DNA from: Rothia halotolerans
Lineage (GTDB): Bacteria > Actinomycetota > Actinomycetes > Actinomycetales > Micrococcaceae
Assembly: GCF_004136635.1 (NCBI RefSeq)
Contig: NZ_NOIU01000001.1
Span: forward strand, 310,001 to 374,000
Reading direction: 5' to 3'
DNA length: 64,000 nucleotides
How positions within the stretch are numbered: position 1 is the first letter of the stretch; every line of letters starts with the position of its first letter. The position numbers were made by a program, and so were the translations under genes. This document shows positions 44,016-51,965 of the stretch, piece by piece. Under the pieces are notes generated by a model that had not been told where the DNA came from, ran no database searches, and saw nothing but the letters and a program-made list of their open reading frames with translations.

Positions 44016-45317
44016 ATGCCACTCGCCCGAGAGACCCGTTTCCCTCCGCCGCTGGTCGACCCCGACGAGGCCGTCGAGTCGCCGAAGCGGTACAAGATCG
44101 TCGGCCCCGGGCTCGTGGTCGCGGCCACCGGCATCGGCGCCGCCGACCTGGTCGCCACGCTCGTGGCCGGCTCGCGCTACGGCTACGCCCTGCTGTGGGC
44201 CGTGTTCGTCGGCGTCGTCATGAAGATCGTCCTGGTCGAGGGCGCGGGGCGCTACACCCTGGCCACCGGCCGCACCATCTTCGAGGGCTGGCGCTCGCTG
44301 GGGCGCTGGACCAGCGTCTACTTCGGCCCGTACATCATGATCTGGGGCTTCGTGTACGGCGCGACGGCGATGAGCGCCTCCGCGATGCCGCTCGCCGTCC
44401 TCTTCCCCTTCCTGCCGCTGTGGGCGTGGGCCATCATCATGGGCCTGATCGGCTTCACCCTGGTCTGGCTGGGCCGGTACCACGTCATCGAGAAGGTCTC
44501 CGCGATCATGATCGGGCTGATGTTCCTGGTCATCGTCGGCCTGGCGATCTACACCGTGCCCAACGTCCCGGAGGCGCTGAAGGGCCTCGTCCCGCTGATC
44601 CCCAGCGGCGGGCTCACCTACACGCTGGCGCTGGCCGGCGGCGTCGGCGGCACCATCACCCTGGCCGCATACGGCTACTGGCTCCGGGAGAAGGGCTGGG
44701 ACCGGCCGAGGTTCATGCGGGTGATGCAGCTGGACAACACCGTCGCGTACATCATGTCCGGCATCTTCGTCATCGCGACCCTGATCCTCGGCGTCGAGGT
44801 GCTCTACTCCGCCGGGCTTGCCGTCTCCGCGAGCGACCGCGGGCTGCTGGACCTCTCCGCGGTGCTCGACGAGCGGTACGGCACGATCATCGGCCACACC
44901 TTCCTGATCGGGTTCTGGGCGGCGTCGTTCTCCTCCGTGATCGGCGTGTGGTCCGGCGTCTCGCTCATGTTCGCCGACTTCTGGGGCAACGTCCGCAAGA
45001 AGCCCGCGGGGCACCCGGACACCGTGACCGGCGGCAAGTACTTCAAGTTCTTCCTGCTGTGGATCACCTTCCCGCCGATGCTGCTGCTCCTGCTGGACCG
45101 GCCGATCTTCCTGATCCTTCTCTACGGCGTCCTGGGCGCCCTCTTCATGCCGTTCCTGGCGGTGACGCTGCTGTGGATCCTCAACACCCGCCGCGTGCCG
45201 GTGCGATGGCGCAACGGCTGGTTCACCAACCTCTGCCTCGCGGTGTGCGCCGTCCTCTTCGGCATCCTCGGCATCTACCAGGTGTGGGATGCCGTGGTGG
45301 GGGTCCTCGGGGGTTGA
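44016..45317 (+). CDS. divergent Nramp-family transporter
   Basis: 433-residue LeuT-fold membrane protein with about 11 helices, recognisably Nramp-like from GPGLVVAATGIGAADLVATL in TM1, VLVEGAGRYTLATGRTIFEGW and WGVDW-type ends (WGFVYGATAMSASAMPL). The canonical metal motif DPGN of TM1 is replaced by TGIGAAD, and the MPH motif of TM6 is absent (GGVGGTITLAAYGYWLREKGW). Manganese/iron transport can therefore not be assumed; it belongs to the atypical actinobacterial/planctomycete-type branch. Ends 33 bp before a perfect hairpin. Start ATG 44016 with GAGGTG upstream. Confidence 0.85.
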   Translation: MPLARETRFPPPLVDPDEAVESPKRYKIVGPGLVVAATGIGAADLVATLVAGSRYGYALLWAVFVGVVMKIVLVEGAGRYTLATGRTIFEGWRSLGRWTSVYFGPYIMIWGFVYGATAMSASAMPLAVLFPFLPLWAWAIIMGLIGFTLVWLGRYHVIEKVSAIMIGLMFLVIVGLAIYTVPNVPEALKGLVPLIPSGGLTYTLALAGGVGGTITLAAYGYWLREKGWDRPRFMRVMQLDNTVAYIMSGIFVIATLILGVEVLYSAGLAVSASDRGLLDLSAVLDERYGTIIGHTFLIGFWAASFSSVIGVWSGVSLMFADFWGNVRKKPAGHPDTVTGGKYFKFFLLWITFPPMLLLLLDRPIFLILLYGVLGALFMPFLAVTLLWILNTRRVPVRWRNGWFTNLCLAVCAVLFGILGIYQVWDAVVGVLGG

Positions 45318-45349
45318 CCCCGAGCCCGTGACCCATCGCCAGCTCCGGA

Positions 45350-45383
45350 TCCGGAGGGCGAACCTGAGCATTCGCCCTCCGGA
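45350..45383 (+). terminator. Nramp-gene terminator
   Basis: Perfect 13-bp arms TCCGGAGGGCGAA / TTCGCCCTCCGGA (45350-45362, 45371-45383) with an 8-nt loop. Confidence 0.85.
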
Positions 45384-45387
45384 CCTG

Positions 45388-45451
45388 TATACTTGCTGAC
45401 AACACCGCACCTGTTGGAAGGGGCGCGGCCCGCGCACGCGGGCCGCGCCCC
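45388..45451 (+). ncRNA. candidate orphan small RNA (promoter plus terminator hairpin)
   Basis: TATACT (45388-45393) is the best-matching -10 in the area; TGAGCA (45365-45370) at 17 nt is a weak -35. A transcript from ~45400 would run through ACAACACCGCACCTGTTGG into a 15-bp hairpin (45420-45434 / 45437-45451) followed by TTCT. No plus-strand gene lies downstream. The hairpin may instead end the minus-strand HNH gene, so the RNA is a hypothesis. Confidence 0.35.
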
Positions 45452-45507
45452 TTCTGCATCCCGGCCCGTTCGGCCGGAGCGACGAGGAGGAGCAGGACAT
45501 CGCCCCC

Positions 45508-46293
45508 TCATTCGCCCAGCTCGTAGCCCGGGCAGTCCGCCAGGGCTCCCAGCATCGCCTCGCGCTCCGCCTCGGTCACGCTGAGCCCGTAGACGGACTT
45601 CACCAGGATCTGCCGGCCGACGTAGGCGCATCGGTACTCGCGACGCGGCGGCAGCCAGCCCGCGGCGTCGGAGGCCCCCTTGTCCGTGTTGGCCCGGCCC
45701 TCGACCGCCAGGAGGTTCGCCGGGTCGTTGGCCATGCTCTGCCGCGCCGGCCGGTCCCAGGCGTGCGCGCCGGAGGCCCAGGCGTCGGAGAGGGCCACCA
45801 CGTGGTCGATGTGAACGTCCCGCGAGGTCCTCCCCCGCTCGAAGTCGATGCGCCTGCCGGTGTAGGGGTCCTCCAGGACGCCCCGGGCCACCTCGCACCG
45901 CTCGCCGGGGCCGCGCTCCGCCTCCGAGAGGTCCCGGGCGAGGATGTCGTTGCGGGTGTCGCACCCGTTGCGGTCGACGTCGGCCCACGCGGGACCGAAC
46001 TCCTCCCGGCTGTACTCCGGCCCGCCCTTCTCCCGGACCGGCAGCCCGGCGATCCTCTCCGCGGACTGCTGGGACAGCACGACGCCGCCCGGCCCCTGCG
46101 GCCCCCATCCGCCGCAGACCCGCCAGGCGAGCGCGGCCGCCAGGAGAAGCAGCGCGAGCACGACCCACGGCGCCGGCCGGGCCGCACCGGCAAGGAGCCC
46201 CGGCACACGGCTCCCCCGCGTCCGCCGGCCGGGCGCGGGCACCCGCCGACCTCCTGCTCCCGGCCGCCCGAGCGGCGTCGTCCTCTCCCCCAT
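45508..46293 (-). CDS. membrane-anchored HNH endonuclease family protein (DUF1524/GmrSD-like)
   Basis: 261 residues. Basic N-terminus, one hydrophobic helix (PWVVLALLLLAAALAWRVCG, ~48-67), then an exported HNH domain: CDTRNDILARDL, the DxHIDHVVALSDAW motif with the ββα-metal histidines (SRDVHIDHVVALSDAW), and NDPANLLAVEGRANTDKG, GWLPPRREYRCAYVGRQI. This matches secreted actinobacterial 'HNH endonuclease family' proteins of unknown role, perhaps DNA use or defence outside the cell. ATG 46293 follows a region without a strong RBS; the longer frame upstream is unlikely. A Cys pair may form an extracellular disulfide. Confidence 0.88.
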   Translation of the reverse strand: MGERTTPLGRPGAGGRRVPAPGRRTRGSRVPGLLAGAARPAPWVVLALLLLAAALAWRVCGGWGPQGPGGVVLSQQSAERIAGLPVREKGGPEYSREEFGPAWADVDRNGCDTRNDILARDLSEAERGPGERCEVARGVLEDPYTGRRIDFERGRTSRDVHIDHVVALSDAWASGAHAWDRPARQSMANDPANLLAVEGRANTDKGASDAAGWLPPRREYRCAYVGRQILVKSVYGLSVTEAEREAMLGALADCPGYELGE

Positions 46294-46501
46294 GACCGCA
46301 TGCTGGCACGGCGAGGCCCCCGCCCACCGTGGGCAGGGGCCTCGGAGACCGGATCTGTGGACGAGGCCGGGCGAGCCAGGGTTCGGAGACGGCTGGGGAC
46401 GGCAGCGGATCGACGCTTCCGGTTCCACCGGGCTCTCCGGGCCGGTTCTCTCCCCGCCTCGTAACGCCCCGGGAACCCCGTCCTGGCCGGCGCCGCCCCG
46501 G

Positions 46502-47197
46502 TTAGCGGTCCCCGGAAGCCCCGCCGGCGCCGTCGCCGCCGGGGGCCTCGTCGCCGTCGTCCAGGATGATGACGTCCAGCCGCCGCGGCCCGTGCACGCC
46601 CTCGACCCGCTGCAGCTCGATGTCCGACGTCGCCGAGGGGCCCGAGATCATCGTGATCGGCCGCTCGGGGCCCACCCGTCGCATGGCCTCGGGGACGAGC
46701 TCCACGACCGTGGAGACCGGCACCACGCAGATGTGGTGGTCGGGCACCAGGGTGATCGCGCGGCGTCCCTCGTCCGGTCGGGCGTTGAGGAAGATCGTGC
46801 CGGTCTCAGCGCAGGAGACGCTGGATGCGGTCACCACGGCGTCCACGGCGTCGAGCTCGCGCACGGTCAGGGAGCCCGCCTTGCGGGCGTGCCCCGAGTC
46901 GACCATGCGCACCCGTGCCGCGCTGTCCCGCGGCAGCCACGACTGGTCCAGCCCGTTCGGGATCACGTAGCGGCTCGAGCGGCCCAGCAGCTGCTCGATC
47001 CGTCCCGCGACGCTGCCGAGGTCCTCGCGGTGCACCGCGGCCTTGTAGTCCTCCAGGCGGTCCACCAGCATCTCCAGGACCGCGTCGAGCGGCTTGTCCG
47101 AGGACCGCCGGTACTCGCGCGCGGGCTCGGGGGCGCTGGGCCCGTCGGCGAGCGCGGCGCGCACCCTGCGCAGGATCTCTGCCTTCGCTTCCGTCAT
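46502..47197 (-). CDS. lutC: L-lactate utilisation protein C (LUD domain)
   Basis: 231-residue LUD-domain subunit of the LutABC system, which oxidises L-lactate to pyruvate. N-terminal helix AKAEILRRVRAALADG, then the LUD core: AVVTASSVSCAETGTIFL, ITLVPDHHICVVP, and TMISGPSATSDIELQRVEGVHGP (the nucleotide/substrate-like loop). The C-terminus is Gly/Asp-rich. It starts 3 nt after the lutB stop; lutA-lutB-lutC are co-transcribed. Confidence 0.95.
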   Translation of the reverse strand: MTEAKAEILRRVRAALADGPSAPEPAREYRRSSDKPLDAVLEMLVDRLEDYKAAVHREDLGSVAGRIEQLLGRSSRYVIPNGLDQSWLPRDSAARVRMVDSGHARKAGSLTVRELDAVDAVVTASSVSCAETGTIFLNARPDEGRRAITLVPDHHICVVPVSTVVELVPEAMRRVGPERPITMISGPSATSDIELQRVEGVHGPRRLDVIILDDGDEAPGGDGAGGASGDR

Positions 47198-47200
47198 CGC

Positions 47201-49084
47201 TCAGCGCTCCTCTTCGCTCTCCATCGGGGCGTTGCCCTTCGGCTCCGGATCGGCCCGGCCGGGGCCCTTGTCGCTCAGGTCCGAGCCCGGCCCCGCCTCC
47301 TCGGAGGCCGCCCGCGCGATCTTCTCCGCGGCGGGCTTCGGGCGCTCGGGCTCGGTGCTGCCGGCCTCGGTGTCCCGCGGGCCGTCCCCGCCGGCGTCGA
47401 GCTCCCGGGAGACCCCCGCCTGGACCTCCTCCTTCTCCTCGACCTTCGCCTCCAACGCCGCGCGGTCCGCGGCGCGCTGCTGCTCCTCGGCCTCCGCGGC
47501 GAACCGCTCGTGCAGCTCATCCGCCAGCCCGGCGTTGGCCTCGATCATCGCCTCGACGTCGGCGCGCTCGCCCGCCGGCCGCTGCCTGGTCCCGTTCTGC
47601 CGGTTCTTCTTCCACCAGTGCCGGAAGGACTGGGCGGGCGGCTCGGGCACGTCCCGGTACTGGGTCCATCCGCTCACCACGCCGGGCAGCTTGGAGATCC
47701 GGTGCTTCCGGCCCGCCGCGAGCTTGCCCGCGGGCAGCCCGCGCTCGGCCAGGCTCAGCAGGCTCGCGTTGCTGAACGCGGCCTTGGCCCCGGCCATCAT
47801 CGCGTCCATCTGATCCGGCATCCGCCGCTTCCTGCCGCCCTCGCCCTTGCCGTGCCGGGCGTCCACGTCCTTGCCGCGCAGGTGGACCAGCACGTCCGGG
47901 ATGTTGATCTTCACCGGGCACGCCTCGTAGCAGGCCCCGCAGAGCGAGGAGGCGTAGGGCAGGGAGTTGTTCGAGCGGTCCTCGACGCCGGTCAGCAGCG
48001 GCGAGAGGATCGCGCCGATGGGCCCGGGGTAGGTCGACCCGTAGGCGTGCCCGCCCGCGCGCTCGTACACCGGGCACACGTTCATGCACGCCGAGCAGCG
48101 GATGCAGTGCAGCGCCTGCCGCCCCACCTCGTCCGCGAGCGCGGCGGTGCGCCCGTTGTCCAGCAGGATGACGTGGAGGTTCTGCGGCCCGTCGCCCTCG
48201 GTCCTGCCCGACCACAGCGAGGTGTACGGGTTCATCCGCTCCCCGGTGGAGGAGCGCGGCAGCAGCTGGAAGAAGACCTCGAGGTCCTCGAAGGTCGGCA
48301 CCAGCTTCTCGATCCCCATGAAGGTGATCAGGGTGTCGGGCAGGGTCAGGCACATCCGCCCGTTGCCTTCCGACTCCACCACGGCCAGCGTCCCCGTGTC
48401 GGCCACGCCGAAGTTGGCTCCGGAGACCGCCACGCCGGTGCGGAAGAACTTCTCCCGCAGGTGCCTGCGCGAGGCGTCCGCCAGCTCGGGCGGGTTGTCC
48501 GTGAGCCCGGGGTCGACGCCGGGCATCCGCTTCAGGAAGATGTCGCGGATCTCCGTGCGGTTGCGGTGGATGGCGGGCACCAGGATGTGCGAGGGCTTGT
48601 CCTCGCCCATCTGGACGATCTCCTCGGCCAGGTCGGTCTCCACGGCGCCGACGCCGTGCTCGGCGAGGTACTCGTTGAGCCCGGTCTCCTGGGTCGCCAT
48701 GGACTTGATCTTGATGATCTCCTCGGCGCCCTCGGCCCGGATCAGGTCCAGGGCGATGCGGTTGGCCTCCTCGGCGTCGCGCGCCCAGTGCACCTGCCCG
48801 CCGCGGGCGGTGACGTTCTCCTCGAACTGCTCCAGCAGCTCCGGCAGCCGGGCCATGACCCGCTGCTTGATCTCCGAGCCGGCGGTGCGCAGCTCCTGCC
48901 AGTCGGGCAGCTCCCCGACCACGCTGGCCCGCTTGGAGCGGATCGTGTGGGTCGCGAAGCCGAGGTTGGCCCGCAGCTGCTCGTTCTTCAGCTCCCTGCG
49001 GGCGAAGTCCGGGAACGGCTCGTCCGCGACGATGTTCCCGCTGCCGTGGAAGACCTTGGGCATTCCCAGCTGGGTGACGGACAT
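47201..49084 (-). CDS. lutB: L-lactate utilisation iron-sulfur protein B
   Basis: Iron-sulfur LUD-domain subunit. 627 residues. LUD domain at ~60-300 (IKIKSMATQETGLNEYL, VSGANFGVADTGTLAVVESEGN), then two [4Fe-4S] motifs, CIRCSACMNVCPVY and CGACYEACPVK with cysteines in the usual pattern. The C-terminal ~110 residues (from about 515) are a charged Glu/Arg/Ala tail predicted as coiled or disordered; B. subtilis LutB is about 480 aa, so this is an extension. Coupled to lutA by 2 nt. Together with LutA it carries electrons from lactate to the respiratory chain. Confidence 0.95.
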   Translation of the reverse strand: MSVTQLGMPKVFHGSGNIVADEPFPDFARRELKNEQLRANLGFATHTIRSKRASVVGELPDWQELRTAGSEIKQRVMARLPELLEQFEENVTARGGQVHWARDAEEANRIALDLIRAEGAEEIIKIKSMATQETGLNEYLAEHGVGAVETDLAEEIVQMGEDKPSHILVPAIHRNRTEIRDIFLKRMPGVDPGLTDNPPELADASRRHLREKFFRTGVAVSGANFGVADTGTLAVVESEGNGRMCLTLPDTLITFMGIEKLVPTFEDLEVFFQLLPRSSTGERMNPYTSLWSGRTEGDGPQNLHVILLDNGRTAALADEVGRQALHCIRCSACMNVCPVYERAGGHAYGSTYPGPIGAILSPLLTGVEDRSNNSLPYASSLCGACYEACPVKINIPDVLVHLRGKDVDARHGKGEGGRKRRMPDQMDAMMAGAKAAFSNASLLSLAERGLPAGKLAAGRKHRISKLPGVVSGWTQYRDVPEPPAQSFRHWWKKNRQNGTRQRPAGERADVEAMIEANAGLADELHERFAAEAEEQQRAADRAALEAKVEEKEEVQAGVSRELDAGGDGPRDTEAGSTEPERPKPAAEKIARAASEEAGPGSDLSDKGPGRADPEPKGNAPMESEEER

Positions 49085-49086
49085 GG

Positions 49087-49887
49087 TCACTTCCCTTCTG
49101 TGATGCTGACGGGCGCCGAGGCCGGGACCTCGAGCGGGTTCTCGCGGGTGCTGGCCAGGATCTCCGCGTAGTGCAGGGTGGCCACGTCCGAGCCCTTGCG
49201 ACTCAGGGCCCCGCCGATGTTCATGAGGCAGGAGACGTCGCCGCCGGTGCACAGGGAGGCTCCGGTCGACTCGATGTTCGCGACCTTGTCCGCGACCATC
49301 GCGCCCGAGGTGTCCGCGTTCTTGAAGGAGAACGTGCCGCCGAAGCCGCAGCACTGGTCGATGTCCGGCAGCTCCGCCAGCTCGAGGCCCTCGACCGTGC
49401 GGACCAGGTCCGACTGCCGGGTGCCCAGGTGCAGCAGCCGCATCCCGTGGCAGCTGGCGTGGTAGGTGACCCGGTGCGGGAAGTACGAGCCCAGCTGGCG
49501 GGCGGCGTCGGTGATCCCGAGGACGTCGACGAGCAGCCGGGAGAGCTCGAAGGTCCGGCCGGCCACGTCCTCGGCGGCCTCCGCGGTGGCCTCGTCGCCG
49601 GCGTGGCGGGCGATCATCGGCTGCTGGTGTCCCAGGGAGGCGACGCAGGATCCCGAGGGGGCGACGGCGACGTCGTAGTCCCACTCGGAGAAGGCCTGCA
49701 CGTGGTTCTTCACGATCGGGTACGCGTCGTCGAAGTACCCGCTGTTGACGTGCATCTGCGAGCAGCAGGTCTGGCCGGGCGGGAAGATCACCTCGTGGCC
49801 GAGGCGCTCCAGGATGTCCACCGTGGCGCGGGCGACGCGCGGGTACATGGCGTCGACGATGCAGGTTGAGAAGAGTGCGATCCGCAT
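49087..49887 (-). CDS. lutA: L-lactate utilisation protein A (CCG-domain Fe-S protein)
   Basis: 266-residue protein with two cysteine-rich CCG domains: PPGQTCCSQMHVNSGY and DIDQCCGFGGTFSFKN, plus HASCHGMRLL and CLMNIGG. These bind noncubane-type Fe-S clusters as in the heterodisulfide reductase/GlpC family. Start ATG 49887 (MRIALFSTC) has CGGAGA 4-5 nt upstream; a longer frame upstream is rejected. First gene of lutABC, divergent from the lactate permease. Confidence 0.95.
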   Translation of the reverse strand: MRIALFSTCIVDAMYPRVARATVDILERLGHEVIFPPGQTCCSQMHVNSGYFDDAYPIVKNHVQAFSEWDYDVAVAPSGSCVASLGHQQPMIARHAGDEATAEAAEDVAGRTFELSRLLVDVLGITDAARQLGSYFPHRVTYHASCHGMRLLHLGTRQSDLVRTVEGLELAELPDIDQCCGFGGTFSFKNADTSGAMVADKVANIESTGASLCTGGDVSCLMNIGGALSRKGSDVATLHYAEILASTRENPLEVPASAPVSITEGK

Positions 49888-50007
49888 GGTTCTCCGTTGT
49901 TCGATTCCGGTGGCGTGCGTGGCCCGGTCCGGCCCCTCTCCACGGGGATGGCCGGTGCGCCCTCCTTCCACCATAGTGACCGGCGGGCGCCGTTCAGACA
50001 TATCTCC

Positions 50008-50054
50008 GCGCGTCATTCCCGAGGATATCCCGGAAGTCCGCGAATATGACGCGC
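50008..50054 (+). other. inverted repeat followed by T-run in the lut/lldP intergenic region
   Basis: Perfect 9-bp arms GCGCGTCAT (50008-50016) and ATGACGCGC (50046-50054), with an inner GGATATCC palindrome; CTCTTTTT follows. On the plus strand it resembles an intrinsic terminator with no gene before it; it could also be an operator for lutABC. The whole gap 49888-50299 holds no gene. Confidence 0.5.
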
Positions 50055-50148
50055 CTCTTTTTAGATCATGTTTTTCTTTTCTAATCCGATTCCGCTCCGT
50101 CCTGCCGCGGCACGACGCCGTGAGGCACCGGCTGCCCGGAAACCCGGC

Positions 50149-50191
50149 TTAACCTCCTCCCTCAGGTGCTGTATCGTGTGGTCCGACCACA
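50149..50191 (+). promoter_or_regulatory. lactate permease promoter with overlapping GntR operator
   Basis: -35 TTAACC (50149-50154), 17-nt spacer, -10 TATCGT (50172-50177). The perfect odd palindrome TGTGGTC-C-GACCACA (50177-50191) lies on the expected start site; TGGTCnGACCA is the FadR/LldR-type GntR half-site pattern. A regulator of that family is encoded at 51966. Confidence 0.75.
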
Positions 50192-50211
50192 GTGTGTATC
50201 GTATCTCACAT

Positions 50212-50237
50212 CACTGCGATCCGCAGTGGTCGGAACA
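50212..50237 (+). promoter_or_regulatory. second palindrome and weaker GntR-like operator
   Basis: CACTGCG-ATC-CGCAGTG (50212-50228) is a perfect inverted repeat; overlapping it, TGGTC-G-GAACA (50227-50237) matches the GntR operator core with one arm mismatch. The spacing from the first operator's centre is 48 bp, which would allow looping or an mRNA hairpin in the leader. Confidence 0.5.
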
Positions 50238-50299
50238 GAACTTCCGCATCAATGCCGATGCCGCCTGGAGGCGCACGGTCGTACACGTAAGGAGTGCGC

Positions 50300-51964
50300 G
50301 TGGAGCTCTTCACCGCGACCACCGACGCCGTCGGCGGATCCGCCGGCCTCTCCGCCCTGGTGGCCCTGATCCCCCTGCTGACCTTCTTCGCGATGCTGCT
50401 GGGCGCCAAGGCGCGGGCCCACACCTCGGCGCTGGCCGCGCTGGCGGCCGCGCTGCTCGTCGCCTGGTTGGGCTTCGGGATGCCGCTGGACCTGGCGCTG
50501 ATCTCCGGGACGCAGGGGGCCGCCTTCGGCGTCTTCCCGATCGTCTGGATCATCGTCATGGCCCTGTGGTTCTACGAGCTGACCGTGCGCTCGGGCCGCT
50601 TCGAGGACCTCCGCCGGACCTTCGACCGGATCGGCGGAGGGGACCTGCGCATCCAGGCGATCCTCATCGCCTTCTGCTTCGGAGGCCTGCTGGAGGCGCT
50701 GGCCGGATTCGGCGCCCCGGTGGCGATCACCGCGACCATGATCATGGCGCTCGGGGTGAAGCCGCTGCGCGCGGCGGTGACGGTGCTGCTGGCCAACACC
50801 GCCCCGGTGGCCTTCGGGGCGCTGGCGATCCCCATCACCACCGCCGGCACCCTGACCGGCGAGGACCCCGCGCACATCGGGGCCATCGTCGGTCACCAGG
50901 CGCCGTTCGTGGCGGTCCTCGTCCCCTTCATCCTGCTCTGGATCCTCGACGGCGTCCGGGGCCTGCGGGACGCCTGGCTCGCCGCCCTGGTCATCGGCGT
51001 CTCCTTCGCGCTCGCCCAGTGGTGGTCGGCCACGCACTTCTCCTACGAGCTCACCGACATCGTGGCCTGCCTGGTCTCCCTCGGCGTCGCGGTGCTGCTG
51101 CTCAAGGTCTGGAGGCCCCGCGGGGCCCGGCAGTTCAAGGAGCGCCTCGGCATCCGCGAGGCGCCGGCCGCCGAGGCCCTGCCGGCCGTGCGGGTGTGGA
51201 TGGCGCTGGTGCCGTACCTGGTCGTCGTCGGGGTCTTCGCCGTCGGCAAGCTCTGGACGCTGGGCGTGGACGTCCCGAAGGCGCTGGAGGCGACCGACGT
51301 CAAGATCCCCTGGCCGGTGATCTCGGAGCGCATCGTCACCGCGGACGGTACCCCGATCTCCGGGGCGACCTTCACCTTCGGGTGGCTCTCCAGCCCGGGC
51401 ACCATGCTGCTGATCGCCGGGCTCATCGTGGCGGTGGTCTACACGCTCTTCAGCGAGGGCGGGCGGTACCGGCTCGGGATGGGGACGGCGCTCGCGCAGA
51501 TCTGGGTGTGCGCGCACCGGATGCGCTGGGCCGCGCTCACCATCGTCGCCGTGCTGGCCCTGGCCTACGTCATGAACTTCTCCGGGCAGACCGTCAGCGT
51601 CGGCTTCTACCTGGCCTCCCTCGGCGGCGCCTTCGCATTCCTCTCCCCGCTGCTGGGCTGGCTCGGCACGGCCGTGACCGGCTCGGACACCTCGGCCAAC
51701 GCGCTGTTCTCCAACCTGCAGCACACCGCGGCGACCAACGCGGGGATCGACCCCAACCTGCTGCTCGCGGCCAACACCTCGGGCGGCGTCGTCGGCAAGA
51801 TGATCTCGCCGCAGTCGCTCGCGATCGCCGCCACGGCGGTGCGGATGGAGGGAAAGGAGTCGGAGATCTTCAAGCGGGTCCTGCCGTGGAGCTTCGCCCT
51901 GCTGCTCATCATCTGCGTCCTCGTCTTCTTGCAGTCCACGGTCCTGGCGTGGATGATTCCCTAA
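50300..51964 (+). CDS. lldP: L-lactate permease
   Basis: Lactate/glycolate:H+ symporter of the LctP family, 554 residues and about 12-14 transmembrane helices. Landmarks: GTQGAAFGVFPIVWIIVMALWFYELTVRSG-type stretch (split as GAAFGVFPIVWIIVMALW and YELTVRSGRFEDLRR), CFGGLLEALAGFGAPVAIT, ANTAPVAFGALAIPI, and the C-terminal TGSDTSANALFSNLQHTAA. GTG 50300 has AAGGAG 5 nt upstream; GTG 50294 is less well placed. Divergent from lutABC and followed 1 nt later by the GntR gene, forming a lactate-use unit. Confidence 0.96.
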   Translation: MELFTATTDAVGGSAGLSALVALIPLLTFFAMLLGAKARAHTSALAALAAALLVAWLGFGMPLDLALISGTQGAAFGVFPIVWIIVMALWFYELTVRSGRFEDLRRTFDRIGGGDLRIQAILIAFCFGGLLEALAGFGAPVAITATMIMALGVKPLRAAVTVLLANTAPVAFGALAIPITTAGTLTGEDPAHIGAIVGHQAPFVAVLVPFILLWILDGVRGLRDAWLAALVIGVSFALAQWWSATHFSYELTDIVACLVSLGVAVLLLKVWRPRGARQFKERLGIREAPAAEALPAVRVWMALVPYLVVVGVFAVGKLWTLGVDVPKALEATDVKIPWPVISERIVTADGTPISGATFTFGWLSSPGTMLLIAGLIVAVVYTLFSEGGRYRLGMGTALAQIWVCAHRMRWAALTIVAVLALAYVMNFSGQTVSVGFYLASLGGAFAFLSPLLGWLGTAVTGSDTSANALFSNLQHTAATNAGIDPNLLLAANTSGGVVGKMISPQSLAIAATAVRMEGKESEIFKRVLPWSFALLLIICVLVFLQSTVLAWMIP

Positions 51965-51965
51965 T

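Noticed and set aside
49888-50016. Longer lutA start 43 codons upstream
   Set aside because: Extra residues are unlike LutA; the ATG at 49887 has a fitting RBS and gives the normal length.
50191-50211. TGTGT...TCACA around the lactate permease leader as a Crp site
   Set aside because: The spacing between the half-sites is 8, not 6, and one arm is imperfect.
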